A stretch of 64,000 nt of DNA, from contig NC_092688.1 in assembly GCF_964275005.1 (NCBI RefSeq), forward strand, positions 25,720,934 to 25,784,933, read 5' to 3'. Shown piece by piece: positions 1 to 12,091 of the stretch. The DNA is from Diadema setosum. Its lineage: Eukaryota; Echinodermata; Echinoidea; Diadematoida; Diadematidae. The translations under genes and the position numbers were made by a program. The notes under the pieces are model-generated. The model made no database searches, was not told the DNA's origin, and worked only from the letters and a program-made list of their open reading frames with translations. Positions within the stretch are counted from its first letter, which is position 1, and each line of letters opens with the position of its first letter.

Positions 1-77
1 TTGCGATAGTAGTGAAAATCACATTACATTGATATTCACATTCATATACTTACGCAGATAACACTGTAACTACTTAC

Positions 78-390
78 CTCCATAACAAGTCACGTTGATC
101 TTGAATTTAACTGGGTAGGTATATATACTGTATCAATAGCTTCACTCGATGGGTAAGAGATAAAGTGGAGGAAGGCTGGTTTTGACCGAGAATTAGGAAA
201 GAAGTCTTCGTGTTTGATATTTCATCGATAATGTTGAATGCCGTCACTCTGTTGTTAATGGACTCCAGAGTAGAGAAAATTCGCCGTCCAAGAGGTGCCC
301 GTAGAACCCAACTAGTACCGTTTACAACACAGCTTCTGTCACACGATATCTCGCGTTCCAATGGCTTTCCCGAACAATTCAAAGTGAAGT
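78..390 (-). pseudogene. Gene A exon 2, CUB-like ectodomain exon (broken)
   Basis: The exon runs from a CAG acceptor to a GGAG/GTAAG donor and is exactly 313 nt, like its counterparts in genes B and C. The first two thirds read as a secreted domain with an LNCSG start, paired cysteines and a WVLRAPLGRRI core, which recalls the W-x-I-x-AP-x-G-x-RI strand of CUB domains. Third-position differences from gene B support this frame here. The frame meets TAA at 107-109, where gene B has GAA. The alternative frame used at the 3' end of B and C meets TGA at 133-135 and 142-144. This exon therefore looks inactivated in A. The CUB assignment is tentative. The rest of the gene lies left of the window. 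Confidence 0.6.
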
Positions 391-651
391 CTGCGCGAGA
401 TTAAAAAGGGATGACATACATATCTTTTGTTTTGTTAAAAAGAGAGAAAAGCACCAAGACAAATATCTATAGGAATAAGGATATTCAGCAAAAGCTTTCA
501 CAGAAAAAATCTACCCCACTATAGTGATACTTTCATCTGTTTAGAGGTCATAAGACACACAAAAAAAATGTAGTAGACCTAGTATATCTCAGTAAAATTG
601 GAATGCTTTTAGTAATTTTAAAATTTTGGATAAAATGTGAGGTATACATAC

Positions 652-748
652 CTGTCGTTTGTAAATCTGGCGCTGTAGAATTCACGAAAGGACAGCAAAA
701 GATGAAGCAGGCAAACCACAACGAACCGGACTGCGTTCTTCCTTCCAT
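652..748 (-). CDS. Gene A exon 1, signal peptide
   Basis: ATG at 748 opens MEGRTQSGSLWFACFIFCCP, a charged start followed by a hydrophobic core, as expected of a secretory signal peptide. The exon ends ACAG/GTATGT in phase 1, and joined to exon 2 it gives an Asp codon leading into FTLNCSG. Genes B and C have the corresponding exon with an MEERM start and a donor at the same alignment position. A is the most diverged of the three copies. Expression is doubtful given the stops in exon 2. Confidence 0.6.
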
Positions 749-859
749 TGCGAAAAAGCAGTAGGGAAAATCGATATCTGACTATAGTAATTCTTTGACC
801 AGTTCCAGCTCAACACAGAATACTAATACTCAAGCTAAGGTAGTCTAATTTACTCCATA

Positions 860-996
860 ATGAAGGTATACGCTATATTTGTTGCTCTGTTATCCCTTCC
901 CTTTGTTGTAAAATGTAGAATTTAGCAGTTGCCACTTCTGGTGATTTTGTGCCTGCTGATGACATTGAAAAAGCAGAATCAGATTTGTTCATGTGA
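860..996 (+). pseudogene. Possible relic of a small secreted peptide gene
   Basis: An ATG at 860 opens MKVYAIFVALLSLPFVVKC, a typical signal peptide, then stops at TAG 923-925. Two bases out of frame the sequence continues LAVATSGDFVPADD and on through an acidic stretch to a TGA at 994-996. The second part looks like the acidic prosegment that often follows the signal peptide in invertebrate antimicrobial or neuropeptide precursors. No splice signal joins the two, so a frameshifted relic is the simplest reading. It may also be chance; the family is not recognised. Confidence 0.3.
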
Positions 997-999
997 GGC

Positions 1000-2165
1000 T
1001 GCGCAACTGCACACGGCCACTCCCTGCGTTTATCTTTCGCCGTTGAATTGTGATGTATCTTCGTTTTCCAAGGCTTTCAAAGAAGTGGTGTGTTACGAAA
1101 TGCAGTAACCCTTGAAAGTGTCAATCAGATGTTCTCTTGGCAACATCGTCTCTCGATAGATGATTACTTACTTTAGTTTCTACTATCTTTTGTGGTTTCG
1201 GGGCAATGTAATGGTTTATGCCTTGCAACAATGCACGTCGTTGAGATATCGACAGTCTTCATATGATTGTATGTTACTAATATCATCGTGCCGGATGTTA
1301 GTTTTGAAGATCAAGTGTATACAATATTATGATCATGATAACTTGGAAACGCCTGGGATTTTACGGTGCTAATCTAAGAAGATACCTAGTCCCGACGTCA
1401 CCTCAGGGTGGTATGAAAAAAATTATGTTGTTGCATTGTCGCCCCTATATTACGGTCGAGTTTGTTTGGCAATTTTGATAACTGCAACTGTGAACATAAT
1501 CATTTCACATTTAGAAAGCCTTACCATCTGTTAGAGCATAATATAGAATAAATTCATTTCCTTAACTTTTCACTTGACGTGACATTGCGAGTGAGAGTGA
1601 AATTGTGTTTTATACGTTGTACCCTCAAGAGTAATGGCTTACAAGTAATTCGCTTTGATAACATCAAAAAATTTGAAATGATGTTAGTGTAAAAACTATG
1701 TAATGCAACCATTAAAGCTTTAGTCAAACTAACAAGAGCGCACTACATGAACACTTGGTCGAGGAAAATTATTGACACTATTGACCGCAAAACAAAGACC
1801 TTTGTAACGATATTCTTTATCTTTTTTCGTGTAACAAATGCACTTACAAAATTAGAAATTAGTATTAAAGTTTACATTGCCGTGTGTGCGTGCGTGTGTG
1901 TTTTTTTTTTGGTTTTTTTTTTGTTGCTGTTGTTGTTGAAGAAATCTGCTTTTTAATCACATTAACCAAAAGAATCAATGTTGATAAAGTACAGTGTATA
2001 TAACGAGGGTCTTCGGTCTTTCGTCTGTTGGTTTCTTTGCCAATTACTATCTATATGCATGTTAAATGGAAGCAAGATATTATTCAGAGGGGTGAAGGTT
2101 CAGGTGTGAGTTCCTTCAATTTGTCTCCATCTGCAAATGACATTTGTTAAGACCGAAACAAAACA
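1000..2165. other. Intergenic, no gene seen
   Basis: AT-rich DNA upstream of gene A. Short open frames lack splice sites or domain-like composition. A T-rich and GT-rich tract lies near 1880-1935. A CCACTCCCTGCG segment near 1017 and a CCAAGGCTTTC segment near 1067 recur near 25600-25665, so part of this is interspersed repeat. Confidence 0.5.
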
Positions 2166-2169
2166 AAAA

Positions 2170-2330
2170 AATTAATGAAAGGTGGGTCTCACCTTTTATT
2201 AGGATCGCTTTGTTTTGGATATCTCAGCCACTTCAAAACCAATTTTCATCAAATAAACGTTGAATTCCTTTTGGAATTACATGCACTTTCACATTTCATA
2301 AGAGGTCATTACCTCACCAAAAAAACTGAC
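2170..2330 (+). repeat. Interspersed repeat R1, copy 1
   Basis: The block containing GGATCGCTTTGTTTTGGATA and ATCAAATAAACGTTGAATTC recurs with substitutions at about 22975-23110 and 41618-41717. Three diverged copies in one window identify a dispersed repeat family. No terminal repeats are visible. Confidence 0.7.
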
Positions 2331-2424
2331 TTTAGGTCTTCACTGAATTCTGGTCTGCCAGAATCGCACGCCAAACTCATGAAACGACTGCGATGCGGGT
2401 CTATTCAATAAATGGTGTGCTGAC

Positions 2425-2510
2425 AACCCCCCCCCCAAAAAAAAAAAACAAAAACAAAAACAAAACCAAAAACAAAAAAAACAAAAACAAAGAAAAAAAA
2501 CAAAACAAAT
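2425..2510. repeat. C-run and A/AAC-rich simple repeat
   Basis: A run of C followed by A-runs interrupted by single C, of the CAAAAA type. Low complexity. Confidence 0.85.
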
Positions 2511-3171
2511 GGGCTGTCTAAAATATTTTAGAAAATTCTAATTCACCCGAAGTTCACCGAATAAAATTGACAATTTGTTTATATAAAAACTGATGCTTCA
2601 ATTAATCATGCATGTCGTTCATATGATATGTCATTTGTAAATCTGATCTTTTTTTTTTTCAATTATCGAGTTTCTAGGAATTCAGGGCTCACAACTGGGA
2701 GAACATCAAATTGTAAAGTCTAAACCCCTCTAAAGCCATACACATAATTGACGGACTTTTTATGTGTTTTTCGGGGGTTGGTTTTTTGATTTTGTTTTCT
2801 TGTCTTGTCGGAACAGGATAAGGAAACATAAAATTCTGGAATATTGTTGGCGTTTGTCACATTTGGTAAAACTAGAGATTTCTGGGACAAATAAAGATGG
2901 TTTATGTGCTGTTAAGATTTTTGAAAAGTTAACTTTGATAGTTGCATAGCAGGATTCAGTCAGAAATATTTTTAGGACGTTCCCTAATCATTTAATGACA
3001 GCAGAGAGAATGAAAAGCACCTATAAGTGTCTAGCAATTAGATACATATAATCACTGAAGAGTGCATCCAGCAGGTAAAAAACTAGAGACTATCTTGCCT
3101 CTCATGTATATTTTCCCTGCACATTATTAGAAATGTGGTAGGCACAGAGTGACATTGCAGGCGTACATATG

Positions 3172-3198
3172 TAATATATATATATATATATACATATA

Positions 3199-3253
<55 letters not shown>

Positions 3254-3268
3254 ATATATATATATATA
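3172..3268. repeat. TA microsatellite
   Basis: About 97 bases of near-perfect TA repeat lying immediately left of a foldback element. Confidence 0.95.
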
Positions 3269-3269
3269 C

Positions 3270-3562
3270 CGGGTGTCCCAAAAAAAGCGGAACGGTGGAT
3301 TTTCAGTACCTTGCGTTCTTTAAGTGATATATTTTTTGACATCATTAGAAAGAACATCTTCCGCAGAAGACAATGATACCAAAATCATTAAATTTGGTTC
3401 AGTACTTCTTATTCTACGCCAATTTCTGAAAATGCAGCCATTTTTAAATTTTTTGAGATAATAATTTGAGTGCGACACGCGATCCATACGGTGAATATTG
3501 TGTAAGCTCGGTGATCCATGTCAACAAAAGATACAGCTTTCACATTGGGCACGGGCCAGGAA

Positions 3563-3603
<41 letters not shown>

Positions 3604-3880
3604 TGTCTGTCTGTCTGTCTTTGTGTGTCTGTGTGTGCGCGCCTGATATGAAAGCGTTATCTTTTGTTGACATGGATCAACGAGCTCATAAGTCGCAAAA
3701 TATTGAAAATGACTGCATTTACACAAACTGACGTAGAATAAAAAGTACTGAACCAAATTTAATAATTTTGGTATCATGGTCTTCTGCGGAAGATGTTCTT
3801 TCTAATGATGTCAAAAAGGATATCACTTTAAGAACGCAAGGTACTGCAAATCCACCGTTCCGCTTTTTTTGGGACACCCG
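3270..3880. mobile_element. Foldback/MITE-like element with long inverted arms
   Basis: The left end CGGGTGTCCCAAAAAAAGCG is matched inverted by the right end at about 3861-3880. Similarity continues inward for roughly 280 bases: GAAGATGTTCTTTC, AAATTTGGTTCAGTACTT and GATCCATGTCAACAAAAGAT all occur in opposite orientation in the two arms. The loop is a GT/GTCT microsatellite at about 3570-3620. There is no transposase frame. It is a non-autonomous foldback DNA element; the superfamily is not clear because no clean target duplication is seen. Confidence 0.8.
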
Positions 3881-4157
3881 CATTCTTGAATATAACGCTG
3901 TCCAAGTCCAAATATCTGCTTTATCTGAAAAAAAGTTGTATTATCTCATTAACATAATATATGATACATTTTGTGTCCTTGTCAATCTAATGCTCCATTG
4001 AGCCCAAACGCATAATTTCGGAAAAGGGCAATTCTTGCTTTTTTTCTTAATACTATCATGCTTTTTATTTAATTTTTATCCAAAAATTGTTATGTACTCT
4101 TCTTTAGTTTTTTTTTTCTTCTAAATTTTCTCTTGCGCTTTTTTTCTTTCCCGTATT

Positions 4158-4162
<5 letters not shown>

Positions 4163-4194
<32 letters not shown>

Positions 4195-4345
4195 ACATAC
4201 ACACATACAGCTTGACCCCATGTTAGGCAAGCTATTGCAGCTGAATATGGGCTTTCCAGCCGTCGTCACAGATGGAAATGAAACAAACAAATACATATAT
4301 ATACGTATAAATGTGTGTGTATGCGTGTGTGTGTGTGTGTGTGTG
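4163..4345. repeat. CA and GT microsatellites flanking a short unique segment
   Basis: (CA)n at about 4163-4207 and (GT)n at about 4312-4345 face each other across some 100 bases. Confidence 0.9.
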
Positions 4346-4465
4346 AAAAACGTACTGTTAAGGGTAGAATTTTATGGAAAATAAAAAGAAAGTGCGTACT
4401 AACGAACCTTCGGAATAACAAACTGTAACCCATACATTCAACTTGTACATTTACTTATAAACATA

Positions 4466-4467
<2 letters not shown>

Positions 4468-4503
<36 letters not shown>
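4468..4503 (+). repeat. Poly(A) tract
   Basis: 36 consecutive A bases. It could be the tail of a retroposed sequence, but no retroposon body was recognised upstream. Confidence 0.9.
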
Positions 4504-4505
<2 letters not shown>

Positions 4506-4761
4506 CAAGCACAAAACGAAGTCTCTGCTATGGATCTTTAGACGATTATCTGTTTTTATTTCGCATGCACTATTTCCATGCTTTTCTCTGTACAAATATC
4601 TCGTTGCACTTTTATCACAATTTTAAATGCGTAGGTGGTATCTCGTGCTTTCCGCTCTATTTCGGTAAGAGTATTTGGTTCTCTGCTCTCGATACACTCT
4701 TCCATAGACAACTTAAGCCATTTAGGACAGGCTGATTTTGCTTTGACACACATTTCCCAGT

Positions 4762-4793
4762 GACACCAGCCCGAGTTTACTCGGGCTGGTGTC
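4762..4793. other. Perfect 14-bp-stem hairpin
   Basis: GACACCAGCCCGAG, then TTTA, then its exact reverse complement CTCGGGCTGGTGTC. The stem is GC-rich in AT-rich surroundings. It sits at the start of an 80-codon minus-strand frame (4556-4798) that I could not assign. It is not the animal histone 3' stem-loop, which has a 6-bp stem. Confidence 0.85.
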
Positions 4794-4804
4794 TCCAACG
4801 GGTT

Positions 4805-7395
4805 AAATTATTTCTAGACAACAAATCTTTCCTTGAAAAGAAAAGCAATCCTCACAAAGGCAATAAAATACTTTAATTATCTATTACCGCATCATGGGGT
4901 GGAACATCCTGATCAGAGAGCTGGTTTCTATAGGGCTCCATCTCTTTGTTGTTATATCCAATATCATTATGTAGTATGTTAATGAGTGTATTTTTACATA
5001 GCACATTAGCCTACAAATGTTATGATTAACTGTTTTCCCGAGTTATTCAACTGATCTCCATCTTAGATATCAAGCAAAACAGGACGTTCAGACCAATGAT
5101 GTAATATTCGTCTCGTATCTTTCTTATCCGTCACCACGCTGCAGATATGTCGACAAGCATATATGTGATTTAAATGAAAACAAAATAAAACGTTGCAAAT
5201 GTTGGTTAAAAAAATCTAAATTTCTTTATGCCATAGCTGCCTGTAATAGCTGCCTTCGATCCAAATTCTGAATTCATTTTTTTTTTTCATTTGACTTGAC
5301 AGAATGCAGGATCTCATTCTCAAATCCCATTTCTGTTAGAACTTTGACAATGATTACACTTGTAATAGGTGCTGGGTGAGAAGTAGCATTAAACTTTTCC
5401 TCGTCGAAAGCAACACAGAGAGTAAGTAATTGTGTTCTAATTTTAGGGGAAAATATATGTGACAGTAGCATTGCAAAATGGAGATACACATTGTTCGCTA
5501 CCAGTCATCAGTAGACAAGATGGAGTGAACGAGTTACTTTTTTAACCTTTAACAGTCGAAATTTTCCATATTTACATACCGTAAGCACTTAAACTAATCC
5601 TGGGCTGTGAGTGAACGAGTTACTTTTCTAACCTTTAACAGTCGAAATTTTCCATATTTACATACCGTAAGCACTTAAACTAATCCTGGGCTGTGCTCTG
5701 AAGTTTACACAACTACCTCGACCCTATAGCCTTTCCTGCTTCCTCGACATTTCTCCGTATTCTTCTAAATTTATTAATCTAATTTTTTGCTTGTCTTCAT
5801 AAAGTTAGAATCTGTGTAGACTCTTCTCTATTTTCTGTAATTTTGAGATGTTTGAAATATGTGAAAGTTATCTGTAATATTTGTATGCAAATAGAAAATT
5901 AAGGGATTTATAACTACCTATGAACCCTTAAAACTCTAGAGTTTCAATATTACTTTGTTATTATTTCAGTATTTTTTGTACACCTTTGATGCCTTAAAGT
6001 TCTAGAGTTTCAATATTAGTACTGATTAGAGTTCATACTTCAACGTTCAAAATGACAAACTGCTCAGCTTTAAATTTGATACATTTAGCGGTGTTCATCC
6101 CAGCATATCTTCAATTTACTTTTCCAAAATAAGCATACGAAGATTTGTCAGGTTCATTAATTTGCTTTCAACCTTGTTTGTGTTTTCTCGTTGACCTGAT
6201 TTCAATGCCTCCAATGACAGGTATAAAAATACCCTCACATACCATCCGTATGGCATATAAGCTTCATGTGGACAGTAAAATGGGAAAATGTTATGGAAAT
6301 GAGATTCCCCTAAACGACAATCCTGTCCAAAAATAAATCAGTCCGATAAGAAAAAGTAAAATACTACAAGTTCAATGGTAAAATTTTGATCGAAAGCGGG
6401 TGAAAAATAAAGAGGTTAAGGACATTTTGAAGTTTCGCTAATTTTTTCAGGAAACAGTTCTTGAACAGTCAATAATGCAAATGGCAAAGTGAGCATGTCA
6501 TTCCCTCACATCTTGCCAGATAGTTTGTACATAGAATAGTGCAATTTCCAGTGTTTTATTCAAACGCAATTATGCCCCAGGCTAAAATTCTGGCATGTAT
6601 AACTATTCACTGTTCTGAATTATTCAACCAGGAATAACATCATGTTTCAGACTTCAATGACAGAAACATTGAGTTTCATCATTTTTTTTTTTTGTACACG
6701 ATCAATGGAAAATTGTAAGGTTATGACATGATTAGCTCACTCATTTGCATATTCAAATCCACTATACTGTTTTGCAGAAATTAGCAAAATTTCAAAATGT
6801 CATAACTTCCTTATTTCTCACCCAATTTCGGTCAAATTTTTACCGTTTTCTATCAGACTCACTTATACATGTATTTGGACTAGATTTTCCCTTTAAGAAC
6901 GCTTCTCAGTTTTCAAATATGACCCTGTTCTACTAATTCTCATCAAAAGTCAATAAAATGATTAGACATGTCATCAGCATCAGTACTATTTTCATGTCCG
7001 TCTTTCAGGAGACGGGCAGGAAATCGACCATAATGTTCATACAAGTTCATGTTCAAATTCACACATATACACAACACAAACATAATACTTAAGGTACTTA
7101 AACTTTTTTTTACTCTTGCCTTGTGATGAATAAGACATTACCGTTATTAAATGGAACTCTAAAGTGTTGAAAGTCGCGCTTTCTTTTGGTCTCACTGTTT
7201 TTGTTACGATTGTAACACTACATAGCAATCAAGAGAATTGTGTTATTTTGCCGAGATGCATACGTCATTTTATGTAATCATTAAAAAAAAAACGTGGATG
7301 AATAATAAATTTTTCTCATCTCATTACGACAATTGTTATGTACGTGTACTTGTAAGTTTCTTATTCATGTCTTTTGCGCATGAATATGTGTAATC
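4805..7395. other. Intergenic between genes A and B
   Basis: No convincing exon was seen. The stretch holds the tandem duplication listed separately and a small repeated phrase, TCTAGAGTTTCAATATTA, at about 5935 and 6001. The part nearest gene B is its presumed 3' untranslated region. Confidence 0.5.
5523..5695. repeat. Tandem duplication, two 86-bp units
   Basis: The unit beginning GAGTGAACGAGTTACTTT is repeated directly at 5609 with a single visible T/C difference. Near identity points to a recent event. Confidence 0.95.
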
Positions 7396-7401
7396 TTTAT
7401 T
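7396..7401 (-). terminator. Candidate polyadenylation signal of gene B
   Basis: AATAAA on the minus strand about 170 nt past the gene B stop codon. It is the nearest canonical hexamer at a plausible distance. Confidence 0.45.
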
Positions 7402-7570
7402 GTCCACTGTTATTACATCAACAACATAATCGTTACTATAGTATTTTCAGTGAATACTGTTACCATTCATTAAGATACAATCACAAGCTTTCACTGAACT
7501 TGATGGGATATGCGATTTTTCGGTATATACATTCTGTGAGAACTCATAGTGTCCTCTTTCAAATAGCCAC

Positions 7571-8711
7571 CTACATATCAATAAAGTTCATATAGATTTC
7601 TTCCTGCGTCGTTGGCTCTGACTCAACCCTAGAAGCTCCTCGTGTTTTATCCACCTGTGCATACAGCTCCTCACACGGTGACGGTTCTGCGACCGAAATG
7701 TTACCTACTGTTTTGTTCACCGTCGCGTACATTTCCTCACAGGTTTGGGGAGTTGCCGTAAAGCTTCTCGGGTTCTGAATCTCGGTGTCGTGGCAGTCAT
7801 TGACATTGAAACTGTCCCCTTTTATCATCTTAGGACGAAGATCATTGGCGAAGTCTTCTTCAGGATTCAACAGACTATAATCTCCCGAGTCGAAAGCATC
7901 AGGACATCGCGGTTGCTTGTTGGTATCAATGCCATTTTGTTGCTCCGGATTCAGTTGATAGTAGAAGACGTCTTCAGAAGGCATGGCTGTTATGGCATCC
8001 TTGCTGGAACAGGGCTTATCATATTTCCTGTCAGGGTAGATCTTATGCTGTAAAGTTTGTCCAATAGGTGACAGACCAGGGTTGTGACTTCCTGTTCTGA
8101 CGTCAGGGAAAGCATGATTGATGCGATCGTACTCGCTTTCTGTAGGCATTTCGGATGAATCATGAAATGACGTCAGTGAATTGTAATAACTGTCATCAAA
8201 CAAGCACGCTTTACCTGTGGGTCTAGCTGCAGCATTCGTCATCTTGTCCAACTTACAAAGGTCTACATCCTGGTATTCATCATCATCACCATAAGCACAC
8301 GCTGGTTGGTCCAGCAATGTCTCCTGCAAGCCACAATATTCATTATCAGAAGGAATATTCATTGAGGTCAAAGAAGTGTCGATGCCGGTATTTATATTAC
8401 TTTCTACAGGAACTGTACAAGGGAAGCCATGATTTATGCTGATAAAGGTAGAAATCCCCTCGTCTATCTCTTCAGCATCCTGGTAGATGTGACTAGTGTG
8501 CGCTAGATGGCTCCCTCTGTCTCCGACGGTGTTACCCAGAATGTGGGGCAAAAAGCGACCAGCTGTATTAGCATTATGATTGGCAGCGTCCGACAAAACG
8601 GCATGATCCGTCCTGACTGGCTCTTGTACAGAAGTGTCGATGGGATTCATCTGAATCTGTCTGCCATTTGGGTGAACATTTGACTGATGCGAAGTTTGGG
8701 ATCTCCAACGT
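7571..8711 (-). CDS. Gene B exon 10, tyrosine-rich cytoplasmic tail
   Basis: This is the terminal coding exon, opening after TTACAG with the base that completes the Arg codon split by the transmembrane exon (AAA AG/A CGT). It is open for 379 residues to TAG. Visible tyrosine motifs include YATV, YAQV, YMNF (YxN, a Grb2-type SH2 site), YYQL, YSLL, YQDV, YCGL, YDRI and YYNSL. The last three are spaced as EEMYATV, EELYAQV and EEIYMNF, which looks like internal repetition of one motif. The tail is acidic and Ser/Asn/Asp-rich with no folded domain recognised. It resembles the tails of adaptor-recruiting immune receptors. The frame remains open upstream of the acceptor to 8770, but the splice site and the gene C match fix the exon start. 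Confidence 0.8.
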
Positions 8712-10507
8712 CTGTAATTTAATGGGGAAATTGAATTCATAATCTTAAGCATAATTATGTGACCGTGCATCGCAAAACCACAAAAAAGTCGCCATACAAG
8801 GATTTTTAGTTAAGAGTAGATTGTGGAAGAGCAGAATCTAAGATTAAAAATGAAATATAATCAACTATACTTCAGTGTAAATAGACTTGCCAAACCCATT
8901 TAAATAATGGAAAGAAAGTCCACACTGCAAAAATGTGTACTCAGAACAGAGGCTTTAAAGTTTAGGGTCTAGGCAAATGCGTAATTTCCCCCAGTTGCCT
9001 ACAATAAAGGGAACAAAGAACATGATACAGATTTCCATGAAAACCACTATTAAGTGGTTGTTAGACTTAACTGAAAGTTTGCTCATCATTCAAAAGTACA
9101 TTTTATTTATTGCCAATATAAACTTCAAATGCAATATCAGTGTGATTTCAATTATTAGAGATGAAAGGTGTTTGAAGATTTTCTAGTGTTTTGAATCGGC
9201 AAAACTGAGAAAGCCTACATTAGACCGAAACAAAGTGTTTGAAAAAAAAAAAACTGCAAAAGAAGCATGGTGCGCAATCACATAGTATAGTGTTGTGGAA
9301 TCAACAGCGCTTGAAGCGTGACCATGTAGTTCAGCGTAATAAAGTCGGAAATCCTAGAGCTGACAAAAAAGAGCTAAATTTATTTTGCCCTTGCTTCGTG
9401 TTCACCAGTGCCACTTCTAGTGCCACTTTTTTAAGGTTCATTTAAATTTGAAGGTCTAGTAAGCTTGGCTTTCTCTTCGCACACTCGTCAGACGAGTGGT
9501 CAGAATTTTCAAGAATTAAAGACCCAGTAGCATGGGTAAATGTGGGTGTCCGATTGAAGTGGTCATAATTCGTTGCCCATCGGGCACACTACGAAACCCC
9601 GAATAGTGCCCATCAGCCACGAGTCAGCGAGTAAGTGCATCGAAACGTACGCTCATCGGTACGGGTCGATTCCAGTCAAGGTTTTTTTTTTTGTTTTTTG
9701 TTTTTTCGGCTGTGTATTTACTTGCACAGAGATCAGTGATAAAACTATGCACAATTCGTCACGGGAATTATCGAATATACCCAAACCGGGCCCACCTTCC
9801 GAATCCATGCATCACCACGCTACGGGGTCTTTAAGAGATGCGATATTTGATCACTAAAAATTATGATAAGTATTACAGTTGTTTTTGAGGTCAGCAAAGT
9901 CAAACAAGATAAATGTCTTTTTATGGTTTTAAAAACCAACGGGAGGCTAATTCAATACTTGGAATTAGACTTGGAGAGATACTCATCCCGTATGATAAGC
10001 CTGCATTTACCAGTTGCAGTCTAACCACTCACTCTCTCTTGACAGCCTTAAAAATTCAAATCAATGTCATTAAGTCTTTGCTTGTTTTCCTGTATTTTCG
10101 TATTCTTTTTTCTTTATTTTTTATTGTGCGTACATAGGCGGCACCTTGGCATTGGTGTGTTGTTGTTTTTTGTTTTTTGTTGTTTTTTTTGGGGGGGGTT
10201 TGTTTTTGTTTTTGGTGGTGTTAGTGGTGGTGGTTTTTGTCTAAGATATTGAACAAATACTGTGTCAATGAAAGTTTTTGGCGACAGATGGAATAATGAC
10301 ATAATAAAATGTCTGGCGACAAGAAACTCAGATTTTCGTGACAACAACTCTATCCACCAATTATGTAAGAGGAATGCAAATCAGCAAACTTACTTAAAGA
10401 TTCATGTGCATTCAATGTACACTCACTTCTGAATATGCTTTGTTTAATGAGTCGCATAAAATGGTTTCACACTCCAGATTTACAAACTAGTTTTTATAGA
10501 AATTCAC

Positions 10508-10625
10508 CTTTTCTGTTGATGCCTACACCAAGCAATGGACAGTATGCCAACCACAGCAAAAACAACGAGAAGGGTTCCCAGGATGTACGTAATAATATTA
10601 TAATTGTTCCCGATACTCTCAGGAT
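10508..10625 (-). CDS. Gene B exon 9, transmembrane segment
   Basis: 118 nt between TTTCAG and AAAAG/GTGAAT. It encodes an Asp/Asn-rich juxtamembrane stretch, then ILGTLLVVFAVVGIL as the core of a single membrane helix, then WCRHQQKR as a basic stop-transfer. Phase 1 in and phase 2 out. The gene C counterpart is also 118 nt and nearly identical, the best-conserved part of the two genes. Confidence 0.85.
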
Positions 10626-10931
10626 CTGAAAGATAAAGCATTAAAATTAAATTTGATTCATTATATATTAAACATATTCAAGATATAAATGTATAACATC
10701 TATGTCTATTCCCAATGTCACATTTATCTATGTACAATTATAAAAAATGATGTTCTTGTAATGTTTAATAGAATATTTATATTAAATGAATTATGCAAAC
10801 ATACATAATATGAAAATATTTTTTATGGTAAAGTAGTTAAGTTTATTACATCAAACTCTAATATATAGACAGAGCGTTTAGAATTTCCAAAATTATAAAA
10901 GGATAACTGGGGAAGAAAATATGGTCAATAA

Positions 10932-12091
10932 TATAGGTTTTTCCGGCCAATTTCGCACTTTTCTCAGTCCAATTCCTAATTGCTGCATTCAATTTAGCAA
11001 AATTTAGCGTAGATGACATGTTTGGTATATTGTATTTCAGTTTCATGATCTCTTCATTCAAATTCATTTAGGAGCATTCAAATTACCTTTAGTCTCATTC
11101 TAATTAACATTTGATCAAGCGAAATTCGTAAAACAAGCACAATTTCGTTATTCGTTCATTCAATTTAGAATGACATAGTCCCGTGATCATGCCCCACTCG
11201 TTCATTCGAATTCATTTTTGGGCATCCAATTTAACATCTTTTGCAGTCAATTTAGCATGTTTATGCTTTGGTTCTTTCTTTCTTTTTTTCAACATAGTTA
11301 TTGTTTTGCAAGCGTCATTACATTTTATATGTTCGTATTTATCTTAGAGATTTTGAGATGCTTATTGAGTCTTCCAGTCCGAAGAAAGTGCATGTGGTCA
11401 CAATTTATCCGGCCGTATAGAGCGCTTTATTCCGAGTGTGTCGCCCAGTTGTAGGAAGTAAAGGTTATGATCACCAAATGTTCCTATAATTCCTATTCTG
11501 TCTTCTTGAGAACTACATGTACGACTGTATCTGTATCTAACTTGTATTGTCATGACTGTAAGAAGATGAAATCAATCTGTAGTATTGGTACATGTAGGTC
11601 TAAAATGACATGTATGGAAGGAAAGGGGCGTTACAGAACAACAAACTCGAGTTATATAGTGTCAAAAATATGATACTTTAACTGCTTAACAGTGCGTGGA
11701 TGAAACAAAAATTCCCATAAAAATACGTGTTTAAATGTTCTCACCTTTTCAAAAAAAAAATAATAAAAAAATAAAATAAAAAATAAAATGACGTTAATTT
11801 GAATGAACATGTTTGGAATTTGACTGCCCATACGCGAAATTGAATGAATGAAATATCCTTTCTGCCAGTGCTGGCGAATTTGAATAACTGAAGACCACGT
11901 GCCAATTTGAATACCCGTTTTACGAATTCGAAAAGCATATGAGCAAATTTCATTGATCGAAATGCTAGATTGAACGACCAACTTGCAATTTTGAGTGACA
12001 GAAAGTGCAGTGACGAGGATTTTCGCTAAATTGAATGAACCTTTAATCAAGTGGACTGACAAAGGTGCGAAATTGGCCGGGAAAACCTATA
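10932..12091. mobile_element. TIR element E1 in gene B intron 8
   Basis: The ends are TATAGGTTTTTCCGGCCAAT on the left and its approximate inverse at about 12066-12091. Phrases such as TTCATTCAATTTAG recur inside both ends as subterminal repeats. Gene C at the matching place (near 56030) runs directly from GTCAATAAT into the shared flank and has no insert. No transposase frame; non-autonomous DNA element of about 1.16 kb. Confidence 0.8.

Noticed and set aside
3409..3777. Frames with His-Thr or Cys-Val runs
   Set aside because: By-products of a GT microsatellite inside the foldback element; the same holds for the CA-tract frames at 4090-4384, 25539-26127, 13058-13317 and 57002-57232.
7745..8053. 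102-codon plus-strand frame
   Set aside because: Antisense shadow of the gene B tail exon.
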